The notes: generated from the letters alone by a model not told the origin. 64,000 nucleotides of DNA from Elusimicrobia bacterium RIFOXYA2_FULL_39_19 (GCA_001800285.1 MGVC01000081.1:52856-116855), one strand, 5' to 3'; positions 9,401 to 18,413 are shown, counted from the first letter of the stretch. Translations and numbers: made by a program.

Positions 9401-11731
9401 AATTTTGCCGTTTATGGAGACAAGAAATACGAAATGCTTTCTTTTCGCGCAGGAAGCACTGAAAATAATTATTTTGAATATAAAAGAGTTGTTGACTGGA
9501 CAGGCTGGAAGCTGATAAGTATTGAGCAAGAGGACCTAACAAACGATAAAATACCCGATAGGTGGAAGACAATTGATAATGAATCTTCCTGCACTAATGA
9601 TGGTTACGGTATTGGAAGCCCGAATTTATCAGCCATCGGTTTTATTGAAGTTGTTTTAAGTTCTACTTCTAATACTGAAGCTTTTGACAGCAGTACAATA
9701 TACGTAAATGATATTTATATGTCAGGTTCCTGGATTAGAACAGGGGAAGCTTATAAACTATATTCCGATATTACTGTAAATAAATGGGGTTCTTTTGGCG
9801 GTAAATATAAATATATAGACCCGAATTTTGAAACTTTTACTTCGCAAATAAGCAATCAGATGATATTTGAACAGTCGGGATATCTAAACTTATCAAGGAT
9901 AAGCTTCCTGCCTATAAATTCCAATGCTTCAAGAACTGAAACCAGAAGGTCTGCATTGCTTAAAACCAATGATTTTGTATCCGCTCTTGAGCAGGATAAC
10001 GTGATAAATGAAAGTAAATCCGTGGGGACAACTTTTACCTACGGCAAACTGCCCAGGTTAGGCTATAATTATTCCACTTCTTTTTCAAGCATTTCAAACA
10101 GAATTAACAATATATATAGAAACGATATAAAAGTAAATCAAAACGGAAGCTTTAATTACTCTATCGGTAAAATCACAAGTATTGATTACGTGGATATGAT
10201 TTTTCCGCGTAGTGTTGATTTAAGCGGCGGGCTTGGTACATCTAAAATTGAGCCCTGGTTAAGCGTAAGATATTCAACCATGGGTGTGCTTGTAAATCCG
10301 GTCATAGTTGAAACTTCCCAGAATTACCGCATAGCGGCCCCCTGGCAGATGTTTAAAAATCGTTTTTCATTCAACCCTTCCTTCGGCAGGTCTTATGTAT
10401 TTGAAAATAAAGAAATTGAAGGTTTCCCGCAGTATAATAAATCAGCAAGCCAAAATTTGGGTTTAAGCACTTCTTTTAGGATTACAAACTGGTTTACACC
10501 CAGCGCAAATTATTCCATAAATACAAACGAAACCTATGATTTAAGCTCGCAAGATCCGGAGCAAATAGCCAAAATGAAAGCTGTAACACGAAATGTTACA
10601 GAAGGTATTTCTACAAATTTTGGTGCAAGAGACCTTGTTCCAGGCGCGTGGTATTTGCAGAAAGTTGTCCAGTCGCTTAATTACTCCGTTAATTACAACT
10701 TTACTTTAGGCGACAGATATGAAAATGTTGCCAGCACCTACTCTGCTTTTGATGATGCCTGGATTATAGAAAACTTAAGGGAAGACAATATCAAGGAAGG
10801 TAATTTAATAACCAATTCAAGAAGCAACACTACTAGCCAGAGCTGGAGATGGAAACTTCTTGAAGGCGTGCCTTTCACGGGGCGCTGGGCGCCTGTAAGG
10901 GAAATGAACGCTTCAATGAATCATTCTCAAACTAACAATTATAATTACGACAGGGGAACCCAGAGAAAGCAGAAATATACTACCTGGCCGGATGTCTCTT
11001 TAACCTTTACCCGGCTGGAAAAAATGTTTGGCGTAGATAACTTTATTGCCAGTTCCCAGTTAAACGCAAAAACTTATGAAAAAAATGACCGGTCTTTTAA
11101 CGTTGAAGACAATATGGATAAAATTCAGGTAAAAGCATCAAATAAAAACAATAACTATTCTTTAAACCTTGATATCAGAAAGTACTTAAGGTCGCTGTCT
11201 TTATCATACGGAGATTCAATCTCTGACAGTTATGAGTATAACCTAAGAAGATTTACCACTGTTTCTAAATCAAAAAACTTTTCTCTTTCACCAAGTTTTG
11301 ACCTTTTTAAAATGACTTTAACTCCCAGGTATGAGTTCAGAGATGATAAATCCTGGGCCGGTGACCCCAGTGACCCGGGCATAAAACCATCCCGGGACCT
11401 GCAAACCCAGACTGCCAGCATAAGTTTTCATAAAGATGCAACATTTCCCGCAGGTATTACTATGCCGTTAATAGGCAAGACTCTCCCGCTTAGGAACCGT
11501 CTTATATTTGATACCAGCCTCACCTGGACTAATACTGATTCTGAAAGCGGGGTGGAAGTAAATACCAGTAGAACGGACCAGTATGCGCTGAATATGAGCG
11601 GAAACTACGAAGTGTCTGATAACCTCAGAGTAACCGTAGGCGGAGGTTACCTGCGCTTTATTAACAGGGAAGTTGCTATAAATAACTACCAGTCCTACAA
11701 CGTAAACGCTGACCTTACCATAACATTCTAA
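6458..11731 (+). CDS. sprA: SprA/Sov-like giant outer-membrane translocon protein
   Basis: A 1757-residue protein with an N-terminal signal-anchor or signal peptide (cleavage near SGTLYSQ), a proline/acidic linker, then the SprA signature region: KVNVDFDDT..., a YRGDPEEVVQEAAFGD block, and FGIKL...LLIASQTKG (about residues 160-250). Long beta-rich repeats follow, ending in NVNADLTITF, an aromatic-terminated strand. SprA forms the very large outer-membrane barrel of the type IX secretion system in Bacteroidota. The usual family size is 2000-2500 residues, so this one is short. No GldK/L/M/N or other partners are in the window. A protein with a type-A-like C-terminal sorting domain is encoded at 36119-43588. 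The family call is good; function as a T9SS translocon in this organism is inferred. Confidence 0.75.
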   Translation: MPIIKIIKIFILFIILAVTSFILSGTLYSQFKYIPQNGPTIKDTEETQQENTTTEPAEDEEEFQFTPQKWNKARGDIEEGKKPGDVVEVSSKAVVAELPPPPSNATVEFTEYDTKLTINGRKFIGVKFTAMEYDKPDNTRRNSSSFDMKQELQVKIKGEVGKKIKVNVDFDDTVSDRRDISVAYRGDPEEVVQEAAFGDIVLSLPNTEFVGYSRQAFGIKLDTRVNLNKEKTRKLRTLLIASQTKGTPESKRFTGFTTMEHQEIPVESYSKRKYFKVAFGTDKIKEGTIEVYRKVPVTTDQNVSWIQYSTFNYTGTDISSAQFKMLYPITDYAVDYNNGILVFNGSQDIDAIIGVYYKKDDGVGLQGSLKDNTGKIQKIVLIKDERNTASTELKNYYHLNRTQIVPDNYNSNFVLEIHNGNKVPTVEEWSQKTSTTTIPRYRENIIMNFDKGYFYVVDKNNENTSWNFFSKQIYETESPVQSGYKFFLEYRLRKKTFDTRMGVIPQSEQVILDGKKLERDKDYTIDYDIGTVEILNQNRITDSSVIDMSYEYSTFGLAVGETFLGLRSELSLTNNIFIGISVLQNNPPSPQSVPDLRSVIGDKKVYEIDSRITGINFGPLSIGFGGEKAISERNTNKFGSALIDSMEGIKDTAGPSITRDSWKYGHTSTPYPPDSIDWQNSDEYIRNIYGLSESDVKEERQSVLDVTYNLADTTSCAIVQNLSYSGLDFSKKDYFEIRLSGSMNAGYLPNENDEVIIEFGQFNEDVDHDDTLDTEDNIIVNNSLNEGEDIGWLFNPSVFPGKEKRVGPANGLIDTEDLNNDRNLQASDEVIEGRQFVIKMSSFVNQSTWLFHTDGLGKQNITNWQYVKQVRVTVKAPGKKGTVRIGKINVVGIDKKWGSLTPGLTVSAVNNYEDATYRAISPANMATYPDNLKYYESLYGGYTQGVYKQEQALQMYYDFKSTSSVVARLTRPMDLTSGKTINFAVYGDKKYEMLSFRAGSTENNYFEYKRVVDWTGWKLISIEQEDLTNDKIPDRWKTIDNESSCTNDGYGIGSPNLSAIGFIEVVLSSTSNTEAFDSSTIYVNDIYMSGSWIRTGEAYKLYSDITVNKWGSFGGKYKYIDPNFETFTSQISNQMIFEQSGYLNLSRISFLPINSNASRTETRRSALLKTNDFVSALEQDNVINESKSVGTTFTYGKLPRLGYNYSTSFSSISNRINNIYRNDIKVNQNGSFNYSIGKITSIDYVDMIFPRSVDLSGGLGTSKIEPWLSVRYSTMGVLVNPVIVETSQNYRIAAPWQMFKNRFSFNPSFGRSYVFENKEIEGFPQYNKSASQNLGLSTSFRITNWFTPSANYSINTNETYDLSSQDPEQIAKMKAVTRNVTEGISTNFGARDLVPGAWYLQKVVQSLNYSVNYNFTLGDRYENVASTYSAFDDAWIIENLREDNIKEGNLITNSRSNTTSQSWRWKLLEGVPFTGRWAPVREMNASMNHSQTNNYNYDRGTQRKQKYTTWPDVSLTFTRLEKMFGVDNFIASSQLNAKTYEKNDRSFNVEDNMDKIQVKASNKNNNYSLNLDIRKYLRSLSLSYGDSISDSYEYNLRRFTTVSKSKNFSLSPSFDLFKMTLTPRYEFRDDKSWAGDPSDPGIKPSRDLQTQTASISFHKDATFPAGITMPLIGKTLPLRNRLIFDTSLTWTNTDSESGVEVNTSRTDQYALNMSGNYEVSDNLRVTVGGGYLRFINREVAINNYQSYNVNADLTITF

Positions 11732-11746
11732 AAAAAATTAAATCCA

Positions 11747-12472
11747 ATGTTTTCAAAAATAATTACAACTCTTACTGATTTCATATTTCCAAAAACCTGT
11801 CCGCTTTGTGAATCATTTATAAACACCCATGGTAAACAGCTTTGTGAAAACTGTTTTAGAAAAATTGAATTTGTAGAGTCTTTGTTTTGCCAAAAATGCG
11901 GTATTTCGCTCAAAAGCGGGGGTGCACACTGTTATCATTGCCTCCACCCGGAAAAAGGCGGGAAAATATATTATGAATACCTGCGCGGAGTTTGTGTTTT
12001 TGACGGTGTTATAAAGGATATGGTTCATCAGTTCAAGTATGCCCGCAAAGAATATCTGAGCAAAACCTTTTCAAATCTTATGATAAGCTATCTTCAAAAT
12101 AATGCCGAACTGCTTTCTGCGGATATTGTAATTCCCGTGCCTTTGTACTGGTATAGAAAATTCAGAAGAGGGTATAACCAGTCAGCCTTGCTGGCAAAGC
12201 AAGTAGCGCAATATTACAGAAAACCACTGGCAGAAAATGTTATTTACCGTAAAAAATTCACTAAACCGCAGGTTGGCCTGTCCCGGGCCGGCCGCCTGAG
12301 CAACATTTATAATGCCTTTAGCATTAAAAACCCGGAAGCGGTAAATAAGAAGACCATTTTAGTGATAGACGATGTCTGCACCACAGGTGAAACCATAAAC
12401 CAGTGCGCTAAAGTACTGCGTGAAAACGGTGCAAAAAAAGTTTACGGACTCACCCTGGCAAGGGATGAATGA
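11747..12472 (+). CDS. ComF family phosphoribosyltransferase-like protein
   Basis: This 241-residue protein has two N-terminal zinc-binding CxxC pairs (CPLC...CENC, then CQKC...CYHC, residues ~15-62). A type I phosphoribosyltransferase fold follows, with the ComF signatures HQFKYARKEYLS, PVPLYWYRKFRRGYNQS and the PRPP-binding loop VIDDVCTTGET (about residue 205). In naturally competent bacteria ComF acts in DNA uptake; elsewhere its role is unclear. The gene starts 15 bp after the SprA-like gene and is probably co-transcribed with it. A prepilin peptidase gene is 3 kb away, but no competence operon is visible here. Confidence 0.85.
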   Translation: MFSKIITTLTDFIFPKTCPLCESFINTHGKQLCENCFRKIEFVESLFCQKCGISLKSGGAHCYHCLHPEKGGKIYYEYLRGVCVFDGVIKDMVHQFKYARKEYLSKTFSNLMISYLQNNAELLSADIVIPVPLYWYRKFRRGYNQSALLAKQVAQYYRKPLAENVIYRKKFTKPQVGLSRAGRLSNIYNAFSIKNPEAVNKKTILVIDDVCTTGETINQCAKVLRENGAKKVYGLTLARDE

Positions 12473-12532
12473 AAACCGGTTTATTAAACATAAAATATCG
12501 TGTTTTTGACAGAAAAATCACATGAAAATCTA

Positions 12533-12561
12533 TTGACAAGCACTGTCTGGTTTTATATAAT
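12533..12561 (+). promoter_or_regulatory. Sigma70-type promoter of gap-pgk-secG
   Basis: TTGACA (12533-12538) and TATAAT (12556-12561) are both exact consensus, separated by exactly 17 bp. The 5' leader to the gap start codon is about 115 nt, which leaves room for a regulatory leader, although no clear structure was found in it. Confidence 0.85.
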
Positions 12562-12667
12562 AAACGAAATTAAATCGGACCCCTGCCTACGGATAACTAG
12601 AAAAAAATAATTCACATTCAGGTTTTAGTAGGAAAATAAGGTTTCGAAAAAATTAAATCCAACTTAA

Positions 12668-13735
<1,068 letters not shown>

Positions 13736-13738
13736 AAC

Positions 13739-14929
13739 ATGAAAAAAACGCTCAAAGATATTAACCTGAAAAATAAAAGGGTAATAGTCAGAGTTGATTT
13801 TAATGTTCCCTTAGATGCAAATTTAAACGTAACGGATGATACACGTATCCGCGAAACTCTGCCTACTATTAATTATCTTAAACAGGAAGGCGCAAAAATA
13901 ATCCTTATGGCGCATCTTGGCAGGCCTAAAGGCAAAGTTGAGCCGAAATACAGTTTAAAACCCGCAGCAGCAAAACTGTCGCAGCTGCTGGGCCAGGAAG
14001 TAAAAATGGCCCCCGGCTGTATTGATACAGAAACCAAAAAACTTGCCATGAGCCTTAATCCCGGAGAAATATTACTTCTGGAAAACTTAAGGTTTCATCC
14101 GGAAGAAGAAAAAAATGACCCGGCTTTTGCAAACGAGCTGGCATCTATGGCGGAAATATTTGTACAGGATGCTTTTGGTACCGTGCACAGGGCCCATTCT
14201 TCTACAGAAGGCATAGCAAAATACCTTCCTTCTTGCGCAGGATTGTTGCTGGAAAAAGAAATAATATATTTTGCCAAAGCGCTGGAAAAACCGGAAAAGA
14301 CTTTTGTGGCCATTTTAGGCGGAGCAAAAGTTTCTGATAAAATAATGGTAATAGAAAACCTGTTAAACAAAGTTGACGCGCTTATAATTGGCGGAGCCAT
14401 GGCCTATACATTTCTTAAATCAAAAGGAATAAATGTAGGCAATTCGCTGGTTGAACAGGACAAACTGGAAATAGCCGCAAAATTATTGAAAAAAGCAGAT
14501 GAGAAACAGATAAGGCTTTTTCTGCCGATTGACCATGTTATATCAACAAAAATAGACGGCAGTGCTGAATCACAGGAAACAAAAGGTGTTGAAATACTGG
14601 AAAACTGGATGGGTGTGGATATTGGCAAGATGACACTGGACCGCATTTCTTCGGTTATTCTTGGCGCAAAAACGATAATCTGGAACGGCCCTATGGGAGT
14701 GTTTGAAGTACCTAAATTTGCCAATGGTACCATGACAGTGGCAAATCTTGTAGCTCAGGCAACGTCAGCCGGCGCTGTATCAATTATCGGCGGCGGAGAT
14801 TCAGTAGCGGCAGTGAAAAAAGCTGGCGTTTCAGATAAAATATCACACATTTCCACAGGCGGCGGAGCCAGTTTGGAACTGCTTGAAGGAAAAATACTTC
14901 CGGGTATAGCGGTACTTCCGGAGAAATAA
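13739..14929 (+). CDS. pgk: Phosphoglycerate kinase
   Basis: It transfers the acyl phosphate of 1,3-bisphosphoglycerate to ADP, the step after GapDH. The 396-residue length is standard. Signatures are RVDFNVPLD near residue 20, [10 protein letters not shown] near 60, the hinge and nucleotide region GGAKVSDK near 200, WNGPMGVFE near 320 and GGGDSVAAV near 355. It begins 3 bp after gap, so the two are tightly coupled. The usual next gene, tpiA, is missing, and secG follows directly. Confidence 0.97.
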   Translation: MKKTLKDINLKNKRVIVRVDFNVPLDANLNVTDDTRIRETLPTINYLKQEGAKIILMAHLGRPKGKVEPKYSLKPAAAKLSQLLGQEVKMAPGCIDTETKKLAMSLNPGEILLLENLRFHPEEEKNDPAFANELASMAEIFVQDAFGTVHRAHSSTEGIAKYLPSCAGLLLEKEIIYFAKALEKPEKTFVAILGGAKVSDKIMVIENLLNKVDALIIGGAMAYTFLKSKGINVGNSLVEQDKLEIAAKLLKKADEKQIRLFLPIDHVISTKIDGSAESQETKGVEILENWMGVDIGKMTLDRISSVILGAKTIIWNGPMGVFEVPKFANGTMTVANLVAQATSAGAVSIIGGGDSVAAVKKAGVSDKISHISTGGGASLELLEGKILPGIAVLPEK

Positions 14930-14976
14930 AGACTAAATGTCCGGACGCCTATAAGCCCCGGGCCACAGGAAAAAAA

Positions 14977-15288
14977 ATGTATACCATATTTTTAATATTT
15001 AATGTAGCTGCAGCATTGTTATTAGTTTTAATAATATTACTGCAGTCAGGAAAAGCAGGCGGAATTGGCGGAGTGCTTGGCGGCGGTGGCGGTTCGGAAC
15101 AGTTATTTAATACCCCATCGGGTTCGGATTTTTTACGCAAAGTTACAGTAGTTCTTGCTGTAATATTTTTTGTATCAACAATAGGCCTTACATTTTTTGG
15201 CTATAGAAACCAGTTGAAAACCGTAACCGGCCAGTTAGTACAGACAGCTCCTGCAAATCCTGCACCGGTAGCGCCGGCTGCACAGTAA
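14977..15288 (+). CDS. secG: Preprotein translocase subunit SecG
   Basis: A 103-residue protein with two transmembrane segments (about residues 3-22 and 53-73) flanking the family motif LLQSGKAGGIGG...GGGGSEQLF. The C-terminal tail is rich in Ala and Pro. SecG is the small accessory subunit of the SecYEG channel. Its position directly after glycolytic genes (gap-pgk-[tpi]-secG) is a widely conserved arrangement, here without tpi. It is probably the last gene of the operon; the downstream tRNA has its own terminator. Confidence 0.93.
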   Translation: MYTIFLIFNVAAALLLVLIILLQSGKAGGIGGVLGGGGGSEQLFNTPSGSDFLRKVTVVLAVIFFVSTIGLTFFGYRNQLKTVTGQLVQTAPANPAPVAPAAQ

Positions 15289-15366
15289 GTAAATAATTAC
15301 TTTGTCTATAATTGACTATTCAACCATTAGATAATAGGATTATGCAACTAAATCTGATCTTTAAGT

Positions 15367-15447
15367 GCCGGGGTGGTGGAATGGCAGACACGTACGTTTA
15401 AGGGGCGTATACTTAACGGTGTGCGGGTTCAACTCCCGCCCTCGGCA
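15367..15447 (+). tRNA. tRNA-Leu with anticodon AAG
   Basis: A full cloverleaf can be drawn. The acceptor stem GCCGGGG/CCTCGGC has one G-U pair. The D stem is GTG/CAC, the anticodon stem TACGT/GCGTA with loop TTAAGGG, the variable arm is long, and the T arm is GCGGG-TTCAACT-CCCGC. The discriminator is A, and no CCA is encoded. The loop places T33 before A34-A35-G36, so the anticodon reads AAG (Leu, CUU family). The long variable arm and A73 support leucine identity. A34 would need deamination to inosine by TadA and is rare for bacterial tRNA-Leu. Confidence 0.9.
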
Positions 15448-15491
15448 TTTTGTTTAAAAATACCGGCAGAATTATAAGAAGAAATAATTGA

Positions 15492-15520
15492 AAGCAACTC
15501 TAAAAAGGGTTGCTTTTTTT
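15492..15520 (+). terminator. Intrinsic terminator after tRNA-Leu(AAG)
   Basis: A 9-bp stem AAGCAACTC/GGGTTGCTT with one T-G pair and a short A-rich loop is followed by a T run. It ends the secG/tRNA transcript and lies just before the convergent prepilin peptidase gene. Confidence 0.85.
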
Positions 15521-15533
15521 ATTCGGGAATAGT

Positions 15534-16037
15534 TTAATTTGGTAAAAAGAAACGGATGAACATGCCCAGGGAAAGGAAGAAGCAGTAAGGCAGAATGATG
15601 GTAGATTCTTTGTCTATGGGGACAGCTTTTTTAAAAGTGAAAAGAAATAGGAAAAAGTTTACTATTTTTTTAAGCGAGCTTAAAAGAGTGCCTCTGAAAG
15701 CCATTAAGATAACAGATATTACAAGCGCTATTATAGCGCCATAAAGCCCGCCAAAAAACATAAAACTCCAGCCTTTTATACTGCCAACAGCCGCCATAAA
15801 TTTTACATCTCCGGCACCCATACCGCCAAGCAGGAAAAAAGGAAGAAGTATCAATACTCCGGCAGTTATGCCCAATAAACTTGTTTTAAGCCCTGAAAGC
15901 CCAAAAAGAAATATGTTTAGTAAAAGGCCTGCTGTGATAGCGGGGAAGGTTACTACATTATAAACTTTATGTTTGATTAGGTCTGTTATGGCGCAAATCA
16001 GAAGAAAAAGGATGAGTATGATATCAAGGATAGGCAT
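15534..16037 (-). CDS. Type IV prepilin peptidase (A24 family)
   Basis: A ~167-residue integral membrane aspartic protease with the two catalytic aspartates in the family contexts ITDLIKHKVYN (first) and GGMGAGDVKF (the GxGD motif). About six hydrophobic segments are seen. It is the short, CpaA/TadV-like form without the N-terminal methyltransferase domain. It would cleave the leader of type IV pilin-like or pseudopilin precursors; no pilin genes are in the window. The ORF track uses a TTG at 16058, but that codon lies inside a repeat (16046-16089), so I prefer the ATG at 16037. Confidence 0.85.
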   Translation of the reverse strand: MPILDIILILFLLICAITDLIKHKVYNVVTFPAITAGLLLNIFLFGLSGLKTSLLGITAGVLILLPFFLLGGMGAGDVKFMAAVGSIKGWSFMFFGGLYGAIIALVISVILMAFRGTLLSSLKKIVNFFLFLFTFKKAVPIDKESTIILPYCFFLSLGMFIRFFLPN

Positions 16038-16045
16038 AAATAAGA

Positions 16046-16089
16046 GGGTCGGCTTCAATTCCCGTTATGTCCAAATAAGAAAATGGGCG
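16046..16089. repeat. Direct repeat copy A related to tRNA-Leu 3' end
   Basis: The block GGGTCGGCTTCAATTCCC, a short A-rich spacer and AAATGGGCG recurs at 16226-16266. Its TTCAATTCCC is an inverted copy of the T-arm sequence of the tRNA-Leu(UAA) gene that follows. It abuts the 5' end of the prepilin peptidase gene. Confidence 0.75.
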
Positions 16090-16133
16090 ACCGAAGAAAG
16101 TCCAGTTACACAGCAGTCTTATAAAGAATAAAT

Positions 16134-16149
16134 GGGCGGAGAGGGAATT
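16134..16149. repeat. Partial duplicate of the tRNA-Leu(UAA) 3' end
   Basis: GGGCGGAGAGGGAATT is identical to the 3' terminal 16 nt of the minus-strand tRNA-Leu gene (16261-16276) and then diverges. It lies between repeat copies A and B, in a locally GC-rich stretch with no gene. Confidence 0.75.
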
Positions 16150-16225
16150 CGTTTTCATCCCTCACTTCGTTCGTCCTTCAACGTCCCGGCCGCCCTCGCT
16201 TTATCTGCCATTCAAGGCAGCGCTC

Positions 16226-16266
16226 GGGTCGGCTTCAATTCCCATTTCAAATAAAAAAATGGGCGG
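16226..16266. repeat. Direct repeat copy B, running into the tRNA-Leu(UAA) gene
   Basis: This second copy of GGGTCGGCTTCAATTCCC plus A-rich spacer plus AATGGGCG ends inside the acceptor end of the tRNA gene. TTCAATTCCC here and GGGAATTGAA in the tRNA form an inverted pair. The layout resembles a recombination scar at a tRNA 3' end, but no integrase gene is nearby. Confidence 0.7.
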
Positions 16267-16345
16267 AGAGGGAATTGAACCCTCACATCCCCTAAGAGAC
16301 TCAGGATTTTAAGTCCTGTGCGTCTGCCAGTTCCGCCACCCGCCC
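16260..16345 (-). tRNA. tRNA-Leu with anticodon TAA
   Basis: On the minus strand the acceptor GGGCGGG pairs with TCCGCCC (one G-T). The D stem is GCG/CGC, the anticodon stem CAGGA/TCCTG with loop CTTAAAA (T33, anticodon TAA), the variable arm is long, and the T arm is GAGGG-TTCAATT-CCCTC. The discriminator is A, with no encoded CCA. It reads UUA and UUG leucine codons. Its 3' end is partly duplicated just downstream (16134-16149). Confidence 0.95.
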
Positions 16346-16352
16346 ATTATTT

Positions 16353-16589
16353 TTATATACTTACTGTTTTTAAAACTTGTCCGATAGGTTGCAGTTTTGT
16401 TTTTTGTTTTCTAATGTTATCTTTGGTTTCTTCAATTAATTTCATTGTTTTTCTATCGTAATATCTTTCACCACACTCTAAACATACTAAGGTTTTAAGA
16501 GATAACAGGATAACATCGTTTTTCAGCCTGATTTCTTCATCAACTTTTTTTTCTTTGATATTAGGGCTATTACAAATTATACATTTCAT
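16353..16589 (-). CDS. YgiT-type zinc-finger protein (putative antitoxin)
   Basis: This 78-residue protein has two CxxC pairs (CIIC at residues 3-6 and CLEC near 37-40) that form the YgiT/MqsA-type zinc finger. A short helical C-terminus follows, without an obvious full HTH domain. Its start overlaps the stop of the upstream DUF4258 gene by 4 bp, the usual layout of toxin-antitoxin modules in which a DUF4258 protein is paired with a YgiT-type protein. It would bind and neutralise the partner and may autoregulate. It ends 7 bp from the tRNA-Leu gene, a typical site for small accessory modules. Confidence 0.8.
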   Translation of the reverse strand: MKCIICNSPNIKEKKVDEEIRLKNDVILLSLKTLVCLECGERYYDRKTMKLIEETKDNIRKQKTKLQPIGQVLKTVSI

Positions 16590-16906
16590 TTGCGCCTCCT
16601 AAAACTTATCCATAATGCAGGATTTGGGTGATAAACAGTTATAATAATTACTATATCGTTTTCGGGAGAGTATGAACAAACAATATGCAAAGGTCTATTT
16701 TTTATTGTTTTCCCATTAATCAATACACTTGGGTAGGGTTTATCAGTCTTATATGCTTCAATTATTTCCCCGTTTACTACTGCTTGAAAAACCTCTTCTT
16801 CTTTAATTGACCCAAATTCATCTGTTTCCATTTCATGCTTAGCATGGCTTGTATAAAGAACCTTGTTTTCAATAAAATGTTTTCTTGTTTTTTCTAAGGT
16901 TATCAT
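16586..16906 (-). CDS. DUF4258 domain protein (putative toxin of a TA-like pair)
   Basis: This 106-residue protein shows the DUF4258 pattern: an N-terminal helix with YTSHAKHEM, a central EVFQAVVNGEIIEAY segment and the C-terminal strand IVCSYSPENDIVIIITVYHP. DUF4258 proteins resemble small RelE/BrnT/MqsR-type mRNA-interferase folds and are often encoded next to YgiT-type zinc-finger antitoxins, as here (4-bp overlap). Toxicity is inferred from family and context, not shown. No transposon or phage gene is nearby. Confidence 0.75.
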   Translation of the reverse strand: MITLEKTRKHFIENKVLYTSHAKHEMETDEFGSIKEEEVFQAVVNGEIIEAYKTDKPYPSVLINGKTIKNRPLHIVCSYSPENDIVIIITVYHPNPALWISFRRRK

Positions 16907-16991
16907 TATAAATAAATATATTTTGAGTCAGTAATTTCTTTTACACATTATAACATAGTTTTATTATATAAATCAAGAAAAGTTTAACATC

Positions 16992-17074
16992 CATGAGTTC
17001 AACGTGTTGCACTTGCACACAGAACTCGTGACAATAAACGCTTCATTTCCAAACCTATGGTATTATGATATAAT
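16992..17074 (+). promoter_or_regulatory. Hairpin and -10 box upstream of the rRNA methyltransferase gene
   Basis: A 9-bp stem CATGAGTTC/GAACTCGTG (16992-17030) is followed by a TATAAT box at 17069-17074, with a weak TTTCCA 17 bp upstream of it. The box fits a promoter for the gene starting at 17111. The hairpin has no T run, so its role is unknown. Confidence 0.45.
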
Positions 17075-17110
17075 TACATCTCAAAAATCTATTGTATAAC
17101 GGAGAATGAA

Positions 17111-18316
17111 ATGAGCGGAAAAACAGTAATGATTAAAAATGACAGGGCGGCAAGAATTCTTTATAACAAACACCCGTGGATATTTTCCGGTGCGGTAAAA
17201 AATACGCTGGGAACTATTGCCAATGGTGATGTGGTAGATATTGCCGTAGAAAACGGCGGCGTGTTTGCCATAGGTACCTATAACGCAAACAGTGAAATCC
17301 GCTTAAGAGTAATCAGCTGGCTGGATGTAACTCCGGATGAAAAGTATTTTTTTGAAAAAATACAAAACCTGGCAAACACGAAGGAACAGCTGCTGGGCAT
17401 GGAAAAAACGCCGGAAAAAAAGAAAAATTACCGTTTGGTATATTCAGACGCAGACGGCATACCGGGCCTCATTGTAGACCGTTATGGGATGGTTTTTGTA
17501 TTGCAGGCGCAGACTTTGTTTGCGGACCTTAACAAAGATATGTGGATTACCATACTTACGAAACTATTTAAACCCAAGGCTGTTTACGAACGCAGTGATG
17601 TGGATGTAAGAAAAAGGGAAGGCCTGAAATCACTGCCTAAAGGCGTACTGCACGGAGAATTGCCGGAAAATCTGGTAATAGATGAAGACGGTTTTAAAAT
17701 TGAAATAGATATAAGTACCGGCCAGAAAACAGGTTTTTTTCTTGATTTAAGGCAGGTGCGCAAAAGAGTAGAATACTGGTGTGAGCTTATGAAAGTAAGA
17801 AAATTGCAGAATTACTTTGCCTATACGGGAAGCGTGAATCTGTATGCCTGCAGGGCAGGTGTGGAAGAAGTGGAACATATAGATTCTTCAGAGCCGGCAA
17901 ATCTTTTAGCTAAAAAAAGCGCAGAACTCAATGAATATGATAAAAACATCACAATCGTTCAAGCTGATGCATTTGACCACTTGGCAAAAACAGCAGATGA
18001 AAGCATAGATGCTATTGTGCTGGATCCGCCGTCATTTGTAAAGCATAAAGAACAGCTGGATAATGCGCTTGATGGGTATAAACGTTTGAATGTGCTGGCT
18101 CTTAAGAAGTTAAAAAAAGGCGGGTTGTTGTTTACTCTGTCGTGCAGTTCTTATGTCAGTGAAGCGGATTTTCAGAAAACATTATTTCTTTCGGCAGTTA
18201 CTGCAAAAGCGGATATAAAACTTCTTGAAAAAATAGGCCACGATGTTGATCATGCCTGGCCTCTTACCTTCCCTGAAGGCCGTTACCTGCAATGTGTAGT
18301 GCTTTTGAAACAGTAG
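17111..18316 (+). CDS. Class I SAM-dependent rRNA methyltransferase (RlmI-like)
   Basis: This 401-residue protein has an N-terminal PUA-like RNA-binding domain (about residues 5-75, with HPWIFSGAV), a linking beta domain, and a C-terminal Rossmann methyltransferase. Methyltransferase motifs are TGQKTGFFLDLR near 205, FAYTGSVNLYA near 238 and the catalytic-loop DPPSF near 308. RlmI-type enzymes make 5-methylcytosine in 23S rRNA. The GxxTG SAM motif here is slightly unusual (YTGSVNLYACRAG), and the region before it is longer than usual. The start follows an ACGGAG site. The gene stands alone between the TA-like module and convergent glgB. Confidence 0.85.
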   Translation: MSGKTVMIKNDRAARILYNKHPWIFSGAVKNTLGTIANGDVVDIAVENGGVFAIGTYNANSEIRLRVISWLDVTPDEKYFFEKIQNLANTKEQLLGMEKTPEKKKNYRLVYSDADGIPGLIVDRYGMVFVLQAQTLFADLNKDMWITILTKLFKPKAVYERSDVDVRKREGLKSLPKGVLHGELPENLVIDEDGFKIEIDISTGQKTGFFLDLRQVRKRVEYWCELMKVRKLQNYFAYTGSVNLYACRAGVEEVEHIDSSEPANLLAKKSAELNEYDKNITIVQADAFDHLAKTADESIDAIVLDPPSFVKHKEQLDNALDGYKRLNVLALKKLKKGGLLFTLSCSSYVSEADFQKTLFLSAVTAKADIKLLEKIGHDVDHAWPLTFPEGRYLQCVVLLKQ

Positions 18317-18324
18317 GACAAATC

Positions 18325-18391
18325 AGCGATGAAGCAATTAAGCGATGAAGTGCACGGCAGTAAAAGAAAAATCAAAGACAGCGATGAAGCG
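18325..18391. repeat. Three short direct repeats AGCGATGAAG
   Basis: The decamer AGCGATGAAG occurs three times in ~65 bp between the convergent methyltransferase and glgB genes. Spacing is irregular and no terminator hairpin was seen, so significance is low. Confidence 0.5.
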
Positions 18392-18413
18392 TGAATAGTG
18401 AAAACGAAGAGCT

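Noticed and set aside
16586-16906. MqsR toxin
   Set aside because: The partner is YgiT-type, but the sequence fits DUF4258 better and gene order and motifs do not match MqsR closely.
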